In this document: one piece after another, positions 26,826-35,451 of the stretch
How positions within the stretch are numbered: the stretch's first letter is position 1
Layout of the letters: each line of letters starts with the position of its first letter
DNA from: Flavobacterium azooxidireducens
GTDB lineage: Bacteria; Bacteroidota; Bacteroidia; Flavobacteriales; Flavobacteriaceae
NCBI RefSeq assembly: GCF_023195775.1
Contig: NZ_CP096205.1
Span: 1,550,001-1,614,000, forward strand
DNA: 64,000 nt
Direction of reading: 5' to 3'
Position numbers and translations under genes: made by a program
Notes under the pieces: model-generated
What the model was told of the DNA's origin: nothing
The model's input: the letters and a program-made list of their open reading frames with translations, nothing else
Database searches by the model: none

Positions 26826-27134
26826 TCAACCTTTTTCTTTAACAGGATCTTGTCTTGAATCGAAAACATCCGTTACATAAACTCTATTTTCGTCAACGTT
26901 GTAATAATAGATAATCTTGTAATTACCACAAATCAATCGTTTGTGATTTTTATTAAGATAACCTAAAAATTCATCTTCTTGCCATTCAACTTCTTTGTTT
27001 TTAAGTGTTTTTATAGAAGTTATTATTTGTAATTTAATCTTTTTTGCAATTTTTACCGAAGCGTAAATGCAATAATAATCATAAATAGATTTGATTTGAA
27101 ATAGAGCAAAATGAGTAATTACAACTTTTCTCAT
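26826..27134 (-). CDS. RelE/ParE family toxin
   Basis: This 102-residue basic protein has the RelE/ParE fold signs: an N-terminal FALFQIKSIYDYYCIYAS helix pair, then central strands NHKRLICGNYKIIYYYNVDENRVYVTDVFDSRQDP with the arginine at the end of the sheet. ParE members poison DNA gyrase and RelE members cleave mRNA. The long N-terminal helices and the DVFDSRQDP end favour the ParE type. It follows the antitoxin gene with no gap. Confidence 0.8.
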   Translation of the reverse strand: MRKVVITHFALFQIKSIYDYYCIYASVKIAKKIKLQIITSIKTLKNKEVEWQEDEFLGYLNKNHKRLICGNYKIIYYYNVDENRVYVTDVFDSRQDPVKEKG

Positions 27135-27353
27135 CTATAAATCATCAACATCTATAAATCTTCCCAATTTTATATCTTGTTCAGACTGTTCTGCTCTTTT
27201 TTTATATTCATCAACAGTGAATGAATTTAAAACTGCTGCCGTTTTTTGCTTTTTAGCGAAAGCCAATAGCGATTTTATTGAGTTAATAAGATTTTCATCT
27301 TGAATCAATTCTAACTCTTTTTGAATTTTTTTTATTTCAAGTGATACATTCAT
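27135..27353 (-). CDS. antitoxin of the ParE-type pair
   Basis: This 72-residue protein has a helical N-terminus (SLEIKKIQKELELI) and a C-terminal tail (SFTVDEYKKRAEQSEQDIKLG) rich in charged residues, of the type that wraps the toxin. It lies directly upstream of the toxin; its TAG stop abuts the toxin ATG. No standard DNA-binding antitoxin domain is obvious, so the family name is left open. A TAAGTTTG element precedes it. Confidence 0.7.
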   Translation of the reverse strand: MNVSLEIKKIQKELELIQDENLINSIKSLLAFAKKQKTAAVLNSFTVDEYKKRAEQSEQDIKLGRFIDVDDL

Positions 27354-27367
27354 AACTTTCTTTTTTA

Positions 27368-27375
27368 CAAACTTA
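27368..27375 (-). promoter_or_regulatory. -7 promoter element of the toxin-antitoxin pair
   Basis: On the minus strand TAAGTTTG matches TAnnTTTG and lies 15 bases before the antitoxin start. A TTG lies 25 bases upstream, slightly beyond the usual spacing. Confidence 0.5.
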
Positions 27376-27474
27376 CAAAAACTTTTAATTGTTTGTTTTT
27401 CAAGTTGAACACAACCACAAATTTAGTTGTCTAAAATAAAAACAATTTTTAAAGGATATTTGTATTTTTATAAA

Positions 27475-28462
27475 ATGAAAAAAACAATCTTGTTTTTATT
27501 AATTGTAAACTTATTGATGATTTCTTGTGCGATTAAAAATTCAAATGAAAGAATCAGCAAAGAACAAATAGACCGTACTCATCTAATAAATGAAGCCGAA
27601 CGATTTATTCTTTCAGAAGATTATACAAAAGCAAATGATTTTTATAAACAAGCTTTTAAATTCAATATCAAGCCGTATGTAGAGAATTGTTTTACTGCAG
27701 CTCAAGTTAGTGCAGTTTGTAATCAATTAAAAGACTTTATTTTTTTTACAAGAAAAGGTTTTCAATCTGGACTTAGGTATTCTGATTTTGAAAAAGATAG
27801 TATATTATTTAATTTTATAAAAGACAACAAAATAGAGCTTAAATTAAAACAATTCTTTAAAAGTGATAGTTTAATCTATTATCAATCGATCGATCATGAA
27901 TTAAAAAACGAAGTTGAAAAATTATCAATATTAGATAATAAATGGAAGATTTTCTACCTTGATTCGCTAAGTAATTATGATTCTATTGTTTCAAATATAG
28001 TAGAAAAAGGTCTAATCCCTTTGATAGAAAGGCACGGCTATCCGGGAGAAAAATTGATAGGAATGGAGCGAGTGGGTTCGCAAAACAATAATAATTATGG
28101 GTTTGTCAACAATAAAGCTAAGTTAATTTTATTGCACTATTATTCATATCCTAGAGACTGTCGTTATAATAATTTGTTGCGTCGAGAACTTCAAAAAAGG
28201 AAATATTAAACCAGAGCACTACGCATCAATCATTGATTTTCAAAATAAATTTAGTATCATTAATTGTAAGGAAAATTATTATTGTGAATGGCACGAACCG
28301 GAAATATTTGATAAAAGCAAAGTTGATAAAAGAAGACATTCAATTGGTTTGGAATCGTATGATCAAAGAATTAAAAAACTCGAAAGAGGAAAAGAAAAAT
28401 GCAAAGAAATTAAAGAAAAGAAAAATTATAGAGTTATAAAACTTTTTAATTGGTGTGGATAG
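27475..28462 (+). pseudogene. DUF6624-like lipoprotein with a one-base frameshift
   Basis: The start is ATG 27475 (KKTILFLLIVNLLMISC, lipobox Cys18 by the preceding LMIS). The first frame stops at 28207-28209, but a second frame continues coherently if one A of the six-A run at 28193-28198 is dropped: LQKGNIKPEHYASIIDFQNK on to the stop at 28460-28462. The corrected product is about 328 residues. Its C-terminal half (ERHGYPGEKLIG, AKLILLHYYSYPRD, GNIKPEHYASIIDF) recalls DUF6624 proteins. The break is a homopolymer indel, so an assembly error is as likely as real loss. Function unknown. Confidence 0.7.
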
Positions 28463-28527
28463 TATAATTAGTCCATTTCAAGTTCATGGCATCTAAGTTA
28501 TTGGGTTAAATTCCCTAAATTTATAAA

Positions 28528-28947
28528 ATGAGAAATTTTTCAATTATAATTTTATTTTTCTTGGTAGGATGTGCTTCAAAAGAAACCTTCCAAACCCAAT
28601 TTCCCATTCCAATTTCTGATTATTTTTATCAAATAAAAGGTAATCAAACCCATTTTGTAATTGTATTTCAACAATCCATTTCAGAAGATATAAAACTTGA
28701 AAAACTCTATTTCAGAAACCAAACAGAAGAAATTAAACTGATTTCCGCTCAAAAAGTAGAAGCTGTTTTCATTAAACCTGATTTAATTCTCGATGCAAAT
28801 CCTGAAAATGAATACGGAAATCAACCACCAATTCCTCAAAAACAACAATTTCAGTTAAATTCTAACGAAGCCGTTTTAGAATTCACCCAAAACGGCAAAA
28901 TAAAACACTACAAATTCACTAACGTGACCGAAAAGTCAAATAAATAG
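28528..28947 (+). CDS. hypothetical flavobacterial lipoprotein
   Basis: This 139-residue protein has a short signal peptide with a lipobox (FLVGC, Cys15) and a beta-rich mature region with no recognised domain (GNQTHFVIVFQQS, then EVIKL-like strands and GKIKHYKFTNV at the end). It lies directly upstream of a flippase gene but is probably a separate transcript, as a -7 element sits between them. Not recognised; outer-membrane attachment is likely because no retention residue pattern is known. Confidence 0.75.
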   Translation: MRNFSIIILFFLVGCASKETFQTQFPIPISDYFYQIKGNQTHFVIVFQQSISEDIKLEKLYFRNQTEEIKLISAQKVEAVFIKPDLILDANPENEYGNQPPIPQKQQFQLNSNEAVLEFTQNGKIKHYKFTNVTEKSNK

Positions 28948-28948
28948 T

Positions 28949-28956
28949 TAATTTTG
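28949..28956 (+). promoter_or_regulatory. -7 promoter element of the flippase gene
   Basis: TAATTTTG matches TAnnTTTG. It overlaps the earliest in-frame TTG (28954), which argues that translation starts at the later TTG 28987. Confidence 0.55.
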
Positions 28957-28986
28957 CTTGATTGCAAAATAAATTCAACAGCCACT

Positions 28987-30438
28987 TTGGGACTTTACAA
29001 ATCACTTTTTAAACAAACTGCCATTTATGGGCTTGCCACCGTGCTTCCCAGAATGTTGAGTGTTCTATTAGTTAGATTGTACACCGACGTTATGGATTCA
29101 TCAGCTTATGGCGAAGTATCCATTATTTTTTCATGGTTGGTCGTTTTTAATGTGATTTTGGCTTACGGAATGGAAACTTCTTTCTTCCGGTTTTATAATT
29201 CGCATGACGACAAACGAGCCGTCATCGGAACATCAACAATTTCTGTTTTTTGGACAACAATTGTGTTCTTAATTGGTTCGCTTTTATTCCGAAATACGTT
29301 AGCTAATCTTTCAGGAATTGATGTAGAATTCATCACTTATGCTATTTGGATTTTAGTGCTAGATGCGTTGGTGATTATTCCATTTTCCAAATTAAGAGCT
29401 TATCAACGATCAGTTATTTATGCCATTATTAAAATTGGAAATGTAGCGGTTAACCTAGGTTTGAACATTTTCTTTTTATTGTATTTACCCAAAATTGCAC
29501 TAGCCAATCCAGATAGTTTTTTAGCCAGTTTATACATAGAAAACTTTCAAATAGGTTATATTTTTGTATCGAGTATTGTGGCTAGTTTGCTAACCTTAAT
29601 CGTTCTTTCACCAAATTATTTTCATATTCAATGGCATTTTGATGCTCAATTGTGGAAGAAAATGCTTCGATATGGTTTCCCGATTTTAATTGCAGGATTG
29701 GCTTTTTCCATCAACGAACATTTTGATAAAATTTTATTGGATTGGTTTAATGTGAGTAAATCGGAAATCGGAGCTTATTCCGCTTGTTACAAAATCGGTT
29801 TGTTTATGGTGCTTTTCAGAACTGCTTATTCTTTGGGAATTGAGCCGTTTTTCTTTAGCTATGCTAAAAACGAAAATGCACCGCAAACCTATGCTGATGT
29901 GACGAAATATTTTGTAATTTTTGGTTCATTAATTTTTCTATCAGTAATTGTATTTGCCGATATTTTAAAATTATTTTTGATTCCGAATGAAACGTATTGG
30001 TCAGCGATGAAAGTTGTTCCGTTGATTGTGTTAGCCAATTTCTTTTTAGGAATTTACACGAATCTTTCCGTTTGGTATAAGTTGACCGATAGAACCAAAA
30101 TGGGAGCTTATATTTCAATTGTTGGAGCAATTATTACACTAACAATAAACTTTTTATTAATAGAAAAATTCAGTTATATGGGTTCTGCGATTGCAACGAT
30201 TGCGGCGTATGGCAGTATGATGACCATTTCGTATTACCTCGGAAATCGTCATTATCCAATTCCGTATGATAAAAATAAAATAGGTGGCTATCTTGGACTT
30301 TCTATCCTATTTTCTTTTGTTTATTTTTACGGTTTTAGAGAAAACTACTTTGTTGGAATTGGTTTGCTACTTGTTTTTATGTATTTCGTTTATCGAAATG
30401 AGAGAAGTGTGCTTTTAAGTATAATTAAAAAGAAATAA
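28987..30438 (+). CDS. oligosaccharide flippase family membrane protein
   Basis: The start is taken as TTG 28987 (GLYKSLFKQTAIYGLATVL), because the earlier in-frame TTG lies in the promoter. The 483-residue protein has about twelve to fourteen membrane helices and the polysaccharide-exporter pattern ATVLPRMLSVLLVRLYTD at the N-terminus. It should flip a lipid-linked glycan across the inner membrane for O-antigen, capsule or glycoprotein assembly, or act as a MurJ-like flippase; the family does not fix the substrate. Confidence 0.85.
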   Translation: MGLYKSLFKQTAIYGLATVLPRMLSVLLVRLYTDVMDSSAYGEVSIIFSWLVVFNVILAYGMETSFFRFYNSHDDKRAVIGTSTISVFWTTIVFLIGSLLFRNTLANLSGIDVEFITYAIWILVLDALVIIPFSKLRAYQRSVIYAIIKIGNVAVNLGLNIFFLLYLPKIALANPDSFLASLYIENFQIGYIFVSSIVASLLTLIVLSPNYFHIQWHFDAQLWKKMLRYGFPILIAGLAFSINEHFDKILLDWFNVSKSEIGAYSACYKIGLFMVLFRTAYSLGIEPFFFSYAKNENAPQTYADVTKYFVIFGSLIFLSVIVFADILKLFLIPNETYWSAMKVVPLIVLANFFLGIYTNLSVWYKLTDRTKMGAYISIVGAIITLTINFLLIEKFSYMGSAIATIAAYGSMMTISYYLGNRHYPIPYDKNKIGGYLGLSILFSFVYFYGFRENYFVGIGLLLVFMYFVYRNERSVLLSIIKKK

Positions 30439-30493
30439 AACCTCGCTTATACAATCTGATTTTATCAATCAAATACAAATAATAAACAAGGTT
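30439..30493. terminator. imperfect convergent stem-loop
   Basis: AACCTCGCTTAT (30439-30450) and ATAAACAAGGTT (30482-30493) pair imperfectly, with two wobble pairs, between the convergent flippase and AAA ATPase genes. The loop is long, so this is a weak call. Confidence 0.35.
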
Positions 30494-30501
30494 ATAAAAA
30501 T

Positions 30502-33500
30502 TTACTTCTTCAACACATCTTTAATCCCATTTAAACCATCTGAAAATTCAGAAAGTAACGCAATTACTTGTGCCATTCGATCATCGCCACCAACACCTTT
30601 TAAAAGTTTGTTTTTCACAAAAGTGGTTTTGATTTCTTCCCAACGATTTTGCTCTTCTTCGGTTTGAATTTGCATTAATTCTTTTAGCTTTAGCAAATTA
30701 GCTTCTGCACCATTCGTTAGCGTTTGTGATTCGTTTTGGTAATGATTCAATACAATGTTTTCAACTTCTTTTTCGGTTAAAATAGGTTGAATTTTTGACA
30801 CTAATTTATTCATATCTCGGTAAGAACCTTGTAATTTAAAGTTCGGTTCATTGCGATAATCATCAGACATGGCAGCCGATTTTATATAAAGTGCATTGGC
30901 TTTTAAAATCGTTGTTCTCACTTGAATAATCTTTGCTAAAACCTGTTTAAAATCTTCTATTTCTTGCGAAGAAAAGTTGCCTTCCAAATCATAATTGGTG
31001 TCATTTTGCTGAATGGCATCATACAATTTATACAAGTTTTGATAGGCGGGTTGTGTTAATCGAACCATATATTCGTTAGACATTAACGCATTTTCAATTA
31101 AACTCAAGTCGAATAAATCACCTCTTGAACCGGAAATATCGCCCAAGTTATACGTATCTGCTCGGTTGGCCAACATATCTGGAATTTGGAATTTGTCGCC
31201 ACTTTCAGTATAAGGATTTCCGGCCATGACCAAACAAAAACGCTTGGAGCGTAAATCATACGTTTTGGCTTCTCCGTTATAAATTCCTTCAATTTTTCGT
31301 TGTCCGTCAGCTAATGAAATAAATTTCTGTAAAAATTCTGGGTTACAATGTTGAATATCATCCAAATATAACATCACATTATCACCCATTTCAAAAGCAA
31401 GATTTAGTTTTTCCAATTCTTGTCTTGCTCCGGCATTTTTGGCTTCACTCGGATCGGTTGAGGTGATGTCATGACCAATCGATGGGCCATTAATTTTCAT
31501 AAAAACCAATCCCATTCTATCGGCCAAATATTCCATTAAAGTGGTTTTTCCATAACCTGGCGGCGAAACCAATAAAAGCATTCCCATTCTATCGGTTCGT
31601 TTATTGTCGCCAATTGCTCCAATTTGTTTGGCTAAATTGGCTCCGATTAATGGAAAATAAACATCGTTTATTAATTTATTTCTAACAAAAGAAGTTAGAA
31701 CCTGACTGGTAAACGTGTGTAGTTTTAATTCTTTCTTTTTCGCATCAACCCACTGTTTTTTGAGTTGTTGTAAGGCTAAAAATGCGGGTTTTAATTTGGA
31801 ATGAAAATAATCCAAACGAGCAGAAAATTCATAATAATCCAAGGTATAAGTCAGATTACTTTCAATGGATTTTAAACCTTGTATTTCAACCGAAGAATTG
31901 ATGTTTACAATTTGCTTTTTATGATAATTTTGCGTCAATACAAAAGCGGCAATTTCTTCAATAAAAGCTTGAGAAATCGTTATGTTTTCTTCGATCAAAA
32001 ACGTTTTTAAAGCATTTTCAACAATATCATAACAAGCAGAAGGATAGCTGTATAAATCTTTTACTTGATTAATGAAAACCACATCTTTCCCTTTTTCTTT
32101 TAAACTTTTAAAGAAACGCTCGTAGGCATCTGCAGCAATTTTTGAAATGGAGAAAGCTTTACGGTTTTCTTTTTTCAGATAAACTGCCGTTCGATAAGAA
32201 GAAACCAAATCGAAACCATCAAAAGTGATATTGAATTCATCAATTTTTTGCGATAACCGTTTGTTTAAATATTTGAATTGTTCCGAACTACTGAATGTTT
32301 CTTTCAATAAACTAACGGCACTAAACTGCTTTTCATAAAATTCTTTGTCTTCTTCATTCAGAAAAAACCAAAATAGTTGTGCCAATGCTCTTTCGGAAGG
32401 CGTATATTTTAGTACACCCAACTCATTATTAATTTGTTGTAAATGTTGTAAAATGACTAATGCATCCACATCATGCACACCTTTTACTAAACCTTCACCA
32501 AAATGTGCCGCCATAAATTCTTGCACTCGTTGCAAATTCACCGATTCGGGAACAATGTTTTCTTGTTGCAAGAATAGTTCCCAAGCCATGTACTCAAAGC
32601 GTTTTACCTTGTGGTTTTCGGAAATAAATTCTTGATTCCAAACTTCTTTATATTGTTCAATTTCTTCAAATTCAACTGGTTGATAAAAATTAGTTCCGGT
32701 TAAATGATAGAAATAGTTTTGGTCTTTTAAAACCAATGTTAAATCAAGTTTTTGCTTATTTACCGCAAATTTATAGTCACCAAAAGCAATGACAGCATCG
32801 CCATCTTCATAAATTTCATTCTTATCTTTTAGTTTTCTAACGGCTTCTTGCTGAGCTGTTTTTAATAACGTATTGACTTCTTCAGATTTATTGCTATCGT
32901 TTAACTCTTTTAATTGATTGGCAATATCCCGCACTTTTTCAATCATTAAATCCGAAGCAAAATAACCGTTGATTTCGGTTTCGGTTGCAAAGGAAGCAGC
33001 TTTGTTTTTTACACCTTTCAAAATGCGTTCTGCCGATTGATACAATTGCGTCGTACGCTTGTTTCTGGCTTCGGTTAACTGAACGGCTTTATTTTGAAAA
33101 TGACCATAAACTTCTTCTCGTTTTTCGCTGATTTGTTGAATAAAATCATCAAAATCAACAAATTTAGCTTCCATTTCTTCTAATTGAATGGATAGCTTGT
33201 TGAGGAAATCATCGCATTTTTCTGCGGTATTGGCTAATTCTAAAAAGTTGATTACGGTTTGATCAAAAAGCGTGATTTGTGCTTTGAAATCGGCCGAAAG
33301 TTCTTTCCCGGAAATTTCTCTCTTTTTGTTATTTAATTCAATTCGCTGTTGATTGATTTGAGCAAAAATCAACGAAATGTTTTCAATTATTTGTGTGGAT
33401 TGTGACGCATCTTCAATTTTTAAATTATTGACGATGTCAACCAACAATTCCAATTGAAGTGCTAATTCATCTATATCTTTTTCAAGCGTTTTGGCATCAA

Positions 33501-35310
33501 TTGTTTTTTTAAGATCAGCAATTTGTTGATTAATTAATGCAACTTTTTCTTGATATGGAATTAAAGCATTGTCTTGCAGTAGAAAAGAAACACACGCATT
33601 GGAAAGTTCATCTGCTCTTTCATGCAATTGTTTTTCTAGCGATTCGAGCAAAGGAATTTCTACATATTTTAATTCTTTTGCACCAATTAATTCGCCACGC
33701 AAGGCACGAATTTGCGACAAAGCAGCAATGTATTGATCTAATGATTGATAGGAAACAACACTAGTGTCTGATAAAATCTTTTCACATTTTTCTTGTAATT
33801 CGGCAACCGTTTGAGCAGTTTTGTTTTTAATTTCTTGGGCTTTCTCAAATTCATTAATCGCTGCATGAGCAATTTTTCTGATTTCGAGTAAAGGCTCATT
33901 GAGTTGATGCACTTCTTTTTCGCCAAGGAAATAATAGCTGTCTAAAATGATCGTGGCTTGTTTGACAATATCATCATACAAACCCGAATACGAGTCTTTT
34001 TTAGACAATAAAATGTTCAATTCTTGCGATTCTGCCATCACTCGAACTAAATCTTTATTCCCAATTTTGTATAATAGATTGTTTTTTAGCGAATCGTCTA
34101 TTTTAATTTCTTTGGTAAAAGGAGTTTGCCAAATTTGAATTAAATGGTGTTTGGTTTCTTCATTCGATTTAAAATAAGCCAATTTTCCGTTATCAAATAA
34201 TGTAAAACCATTGCAATTAATTGGTGTTTCGATGGTTTGCTTAATTATGTTGTACGGAATTAATAAATAATCATACGATTGCTCGTCGTAGAAAACAAAC
34301 ATGAAATTTTCTCCATTATTTCCAACGATTCTTCTCTTAAAATAAACGGGTTTATCTTCCGAAGCAATCACACGAATTTCTCCGGTTTGCAAAGCGTAGC
34401 CATTTGGATAAATAACCCCTTGATTTTCGGGCAAAAGAATAATGGAATATTTTAGCGAATCAACTCGTGCAACTTTCTTCTCTTTGTGGTTATAGATGAA
34501 AAAACGTTCTGCTTCTTGATACGGTTTTATCTTAAAAATAACCAAATTGTTATAATCAAAATAATGAATTTCAGCATCATCTAACGTTTGATCTTTGTGA
34601 GCAACATCTTCGCTATAAATTCCTTTTCCACTGTTGGTATTGTCTTCAATTTTAATGGTAATGTCGCCACCGATTGCTTCCACAAAAACTTTATCAGCCA
34701 ATGAAACGTGCGGATGACTTCCTTTGCGTTGCATTTCACGCGTAACTTTTGTCCAAACGAACTCTTGTTGGGTAGGATATTTTACTTCGGCAGCACTTCT
34801 GGCATCCACAAAAGTGAGTGTATTGTCTTTAATTAACCATTTGAACGCTTTAATATCCGAAGAACTATTGGATAATTGAAACACAAAATACAGGTAGTTT
34901 TGTGTAATGTGAAAGCGAACAAAAAGGGTATTTCGATAATATTTATAAAGGTTTTTGAATTCTTCAATAAACGTTTCATCTTCAATAAACTGAATAGGTT
35001 GCGGTTCAAAACGATTATCGATTAACAAATAAGCCGAAAACACATCACTTAGATTAATTTCCGTTCGCAAACCTAAATGCGTATTGTGTCCAACTAAACA
35101 CAGATTTCCTAACGAGAAAATGTCTTTTATCTGGCAATTTTGGTCGGTTGAGATACGTTCATTCGCAATTAGCGAAAAATCAACACCGCCAAACACCTTT
35201 TTTCGATCTTCGTTTAAAGCTTGAATGCGTTGAATTAAATTTTCTTTTTGTTCATTCAATCGGTTTTGAATGATTTCGTATGTACCCGTATTTAATTGTT
35301 CGTTGCTCAT
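30502..35310 (-). CDS. giant AAA ATPase of the DNA-repair ATPase (DUF3686) type
   Basis: The likely start is ATG 35310 (MSNEQLNTGTYEIIQNRL); the frame is open to 35355. The 1602-residue protein has a long N-terminal beta-rich region (about residues 1-440), a large coiled-coil middle (about 440-800) and an AAA domain near the C-terminus. Walker A is SPPGYGKTTLMEYL with Lys1255, and Walker B is NVMLYLDDIQHC. Relatives are annotated as DNA repair ATPase, a label of weak standing. It is last of a PspA-OB-flotillin-AAA operon, which points to a membrane-remodelling or stress role. A 13-base stem-loop separates it from the flotillin gene. Confidence 0.8.
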   Translation of the reverse strand: MSNEQLNTGTYEIIQNRLNEQKENLIQRIQALNEDRKKVFGGVDFSLIANERISTDQNCQIKDIFSLGNLCLVGHNTHLGLRTEINLSDVFSAYLLIDNRFEPQPIQFIEDETFIEEFKNLYKYYRNTLFVRFHITQNYLYFVFQLSNSSSDIKAFKWLIKDNTLTFVDARSAAEVKYPTQQEFVWTKVTREMQRKGSHPHVSLADKVFVEAIGGDITIKIEDNTNSGKGIYSEDVAHKDQTLDDAEIHYFDYNNLVIFKIKPYQEAERFFIYNHKEKKVARVDSLKYSIILLPENQGVIYPNGYALQTGEIRVIASEDKPVYFKRRIVGNNGENFMFVFYDEQSYDYLLIPYNIIKQTIETPINCNGFTLFDNGKLAYFKSNEETKHHLIQIWQTPFTKEIKIDDSLKNNLLYKIGNKDLVRVMAESQELNILLSKKDSYSGLYDDIVKQATIILDSYYFLGEKEVHQLNEPLLEIRKIAHAAINEFEKAQEIKNKTAQTVAELQEKCEKILSDTSVVSYQSLDQYIAALSQIRALRGELIGAKELKYVEIPLLESLEKQLHERADELSNACVSFLLQDNALIPYQEKVALINQQIADLKKTIDAKTLEKDIDELALQLELLVDIVNNLKIEDASQSTQIIENISLIFAQINQQRIELNNKKREISGKELSADFKAQITLFDQTVINFLELANTAEKCDDFLNKLSIQLEEMEAKFVDFDDFIQQISEKREEVYGHFQNKAVQLTEARNKRTTQLYQSAERILKGVKNKAASFATETEINGYFASDLMIEKVRDIANQLKELNDSNKSEEVNTLLKTAQQEAVRKLKDKNEIYEDGDAVIAFGDYKFAVNKQKLDLTLVLKDQNYFYHLTGTNFYQPVEFEEIEQYKEVWNQEFISENHKVKRFEYMAWELFLQQENIVPESVNLQRVQEFMAAHFGEGLVKGVHDVDALVILQHLQQINNELGVLKYTPSERALAQLFWFFLNEEDKEFYEKQFSAVSLLKETFSSSEQFKYLNKRLSQKIDEFNITFDGFDLVSSYRTAVYLKKENRKAFSISKIAADAYERFFKSLKEKGKDVVFINQVKDLYSYPSACYDIVENALKTFLIEENITISQAFIEEIAAFVLTQNYHKKQIVNINSSVEIQGLKSIESNLTYTLDYYEFSARLDYFHSKLKPAFLALQQLKKQWVDAKKKELKLHTFTSQVLTSFVRNKLINDVYFPLIGANLAKQIGAIGDNKRTDRMGMLLLVSPPGYGKTTLMEYLADRMGLVFMKINGPSIGHDITSTDPSEAKNAGARQELEKLNLAFEMGDNVMLYLDDIQHCNPEFLQKFISLADGQRKIEGIYNGEAKTYDLRSKRFCLVMAGNPYTESGDKFQIPDMLANRADTYNLGDISGSRGDLFDLSLIENALMSNEYMVRLTQPAYQNLYKLYDAIQQNDTNYDLEGNFSSQEIEDFKQVLAKIIQVRTTILKANALYIKSAAMSDDYRNEPNFKLQGSYRDMNKLVSKIQPILTEKEVENIVLNHYQNESQTLTNGAEANLLKLKELMQIQTEEEQNRWEEIKTTFVKNKLLKGVGGDDRMAQVIALLSEFSDGLNGIKDVLKK

Positions 35311-35393
35311 TAATTTTTGGTAAAATTTTAAAAGTCTTTTTTTTAAAAACTTCAATTAGCTTTGAAATCAAAGGAAAGTAAAAGAAAAACCAG

Positions 35394-35426
35394 AATAATT
35401 CTCTACCAAAAGAGTAGAGAATTATT
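35394..35426 (-). terminator. intra-operon stem-loop between flotillin and AAA genes
   Basis: Perfect 13-base arms AATAATTCTCTAC (35394-35406) and GTAGAGAATTATT (35414-35426) have a seven-base loop. On the minus strand T-rich sequence follows, so it may attenuate transcription into the AAA gene. It lies inside the operon, so partial readthrough is expected. Confidence 0.65.
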
Positions 35427-35451
35427 TAGTTTAGAATGAATCGATTAAATT

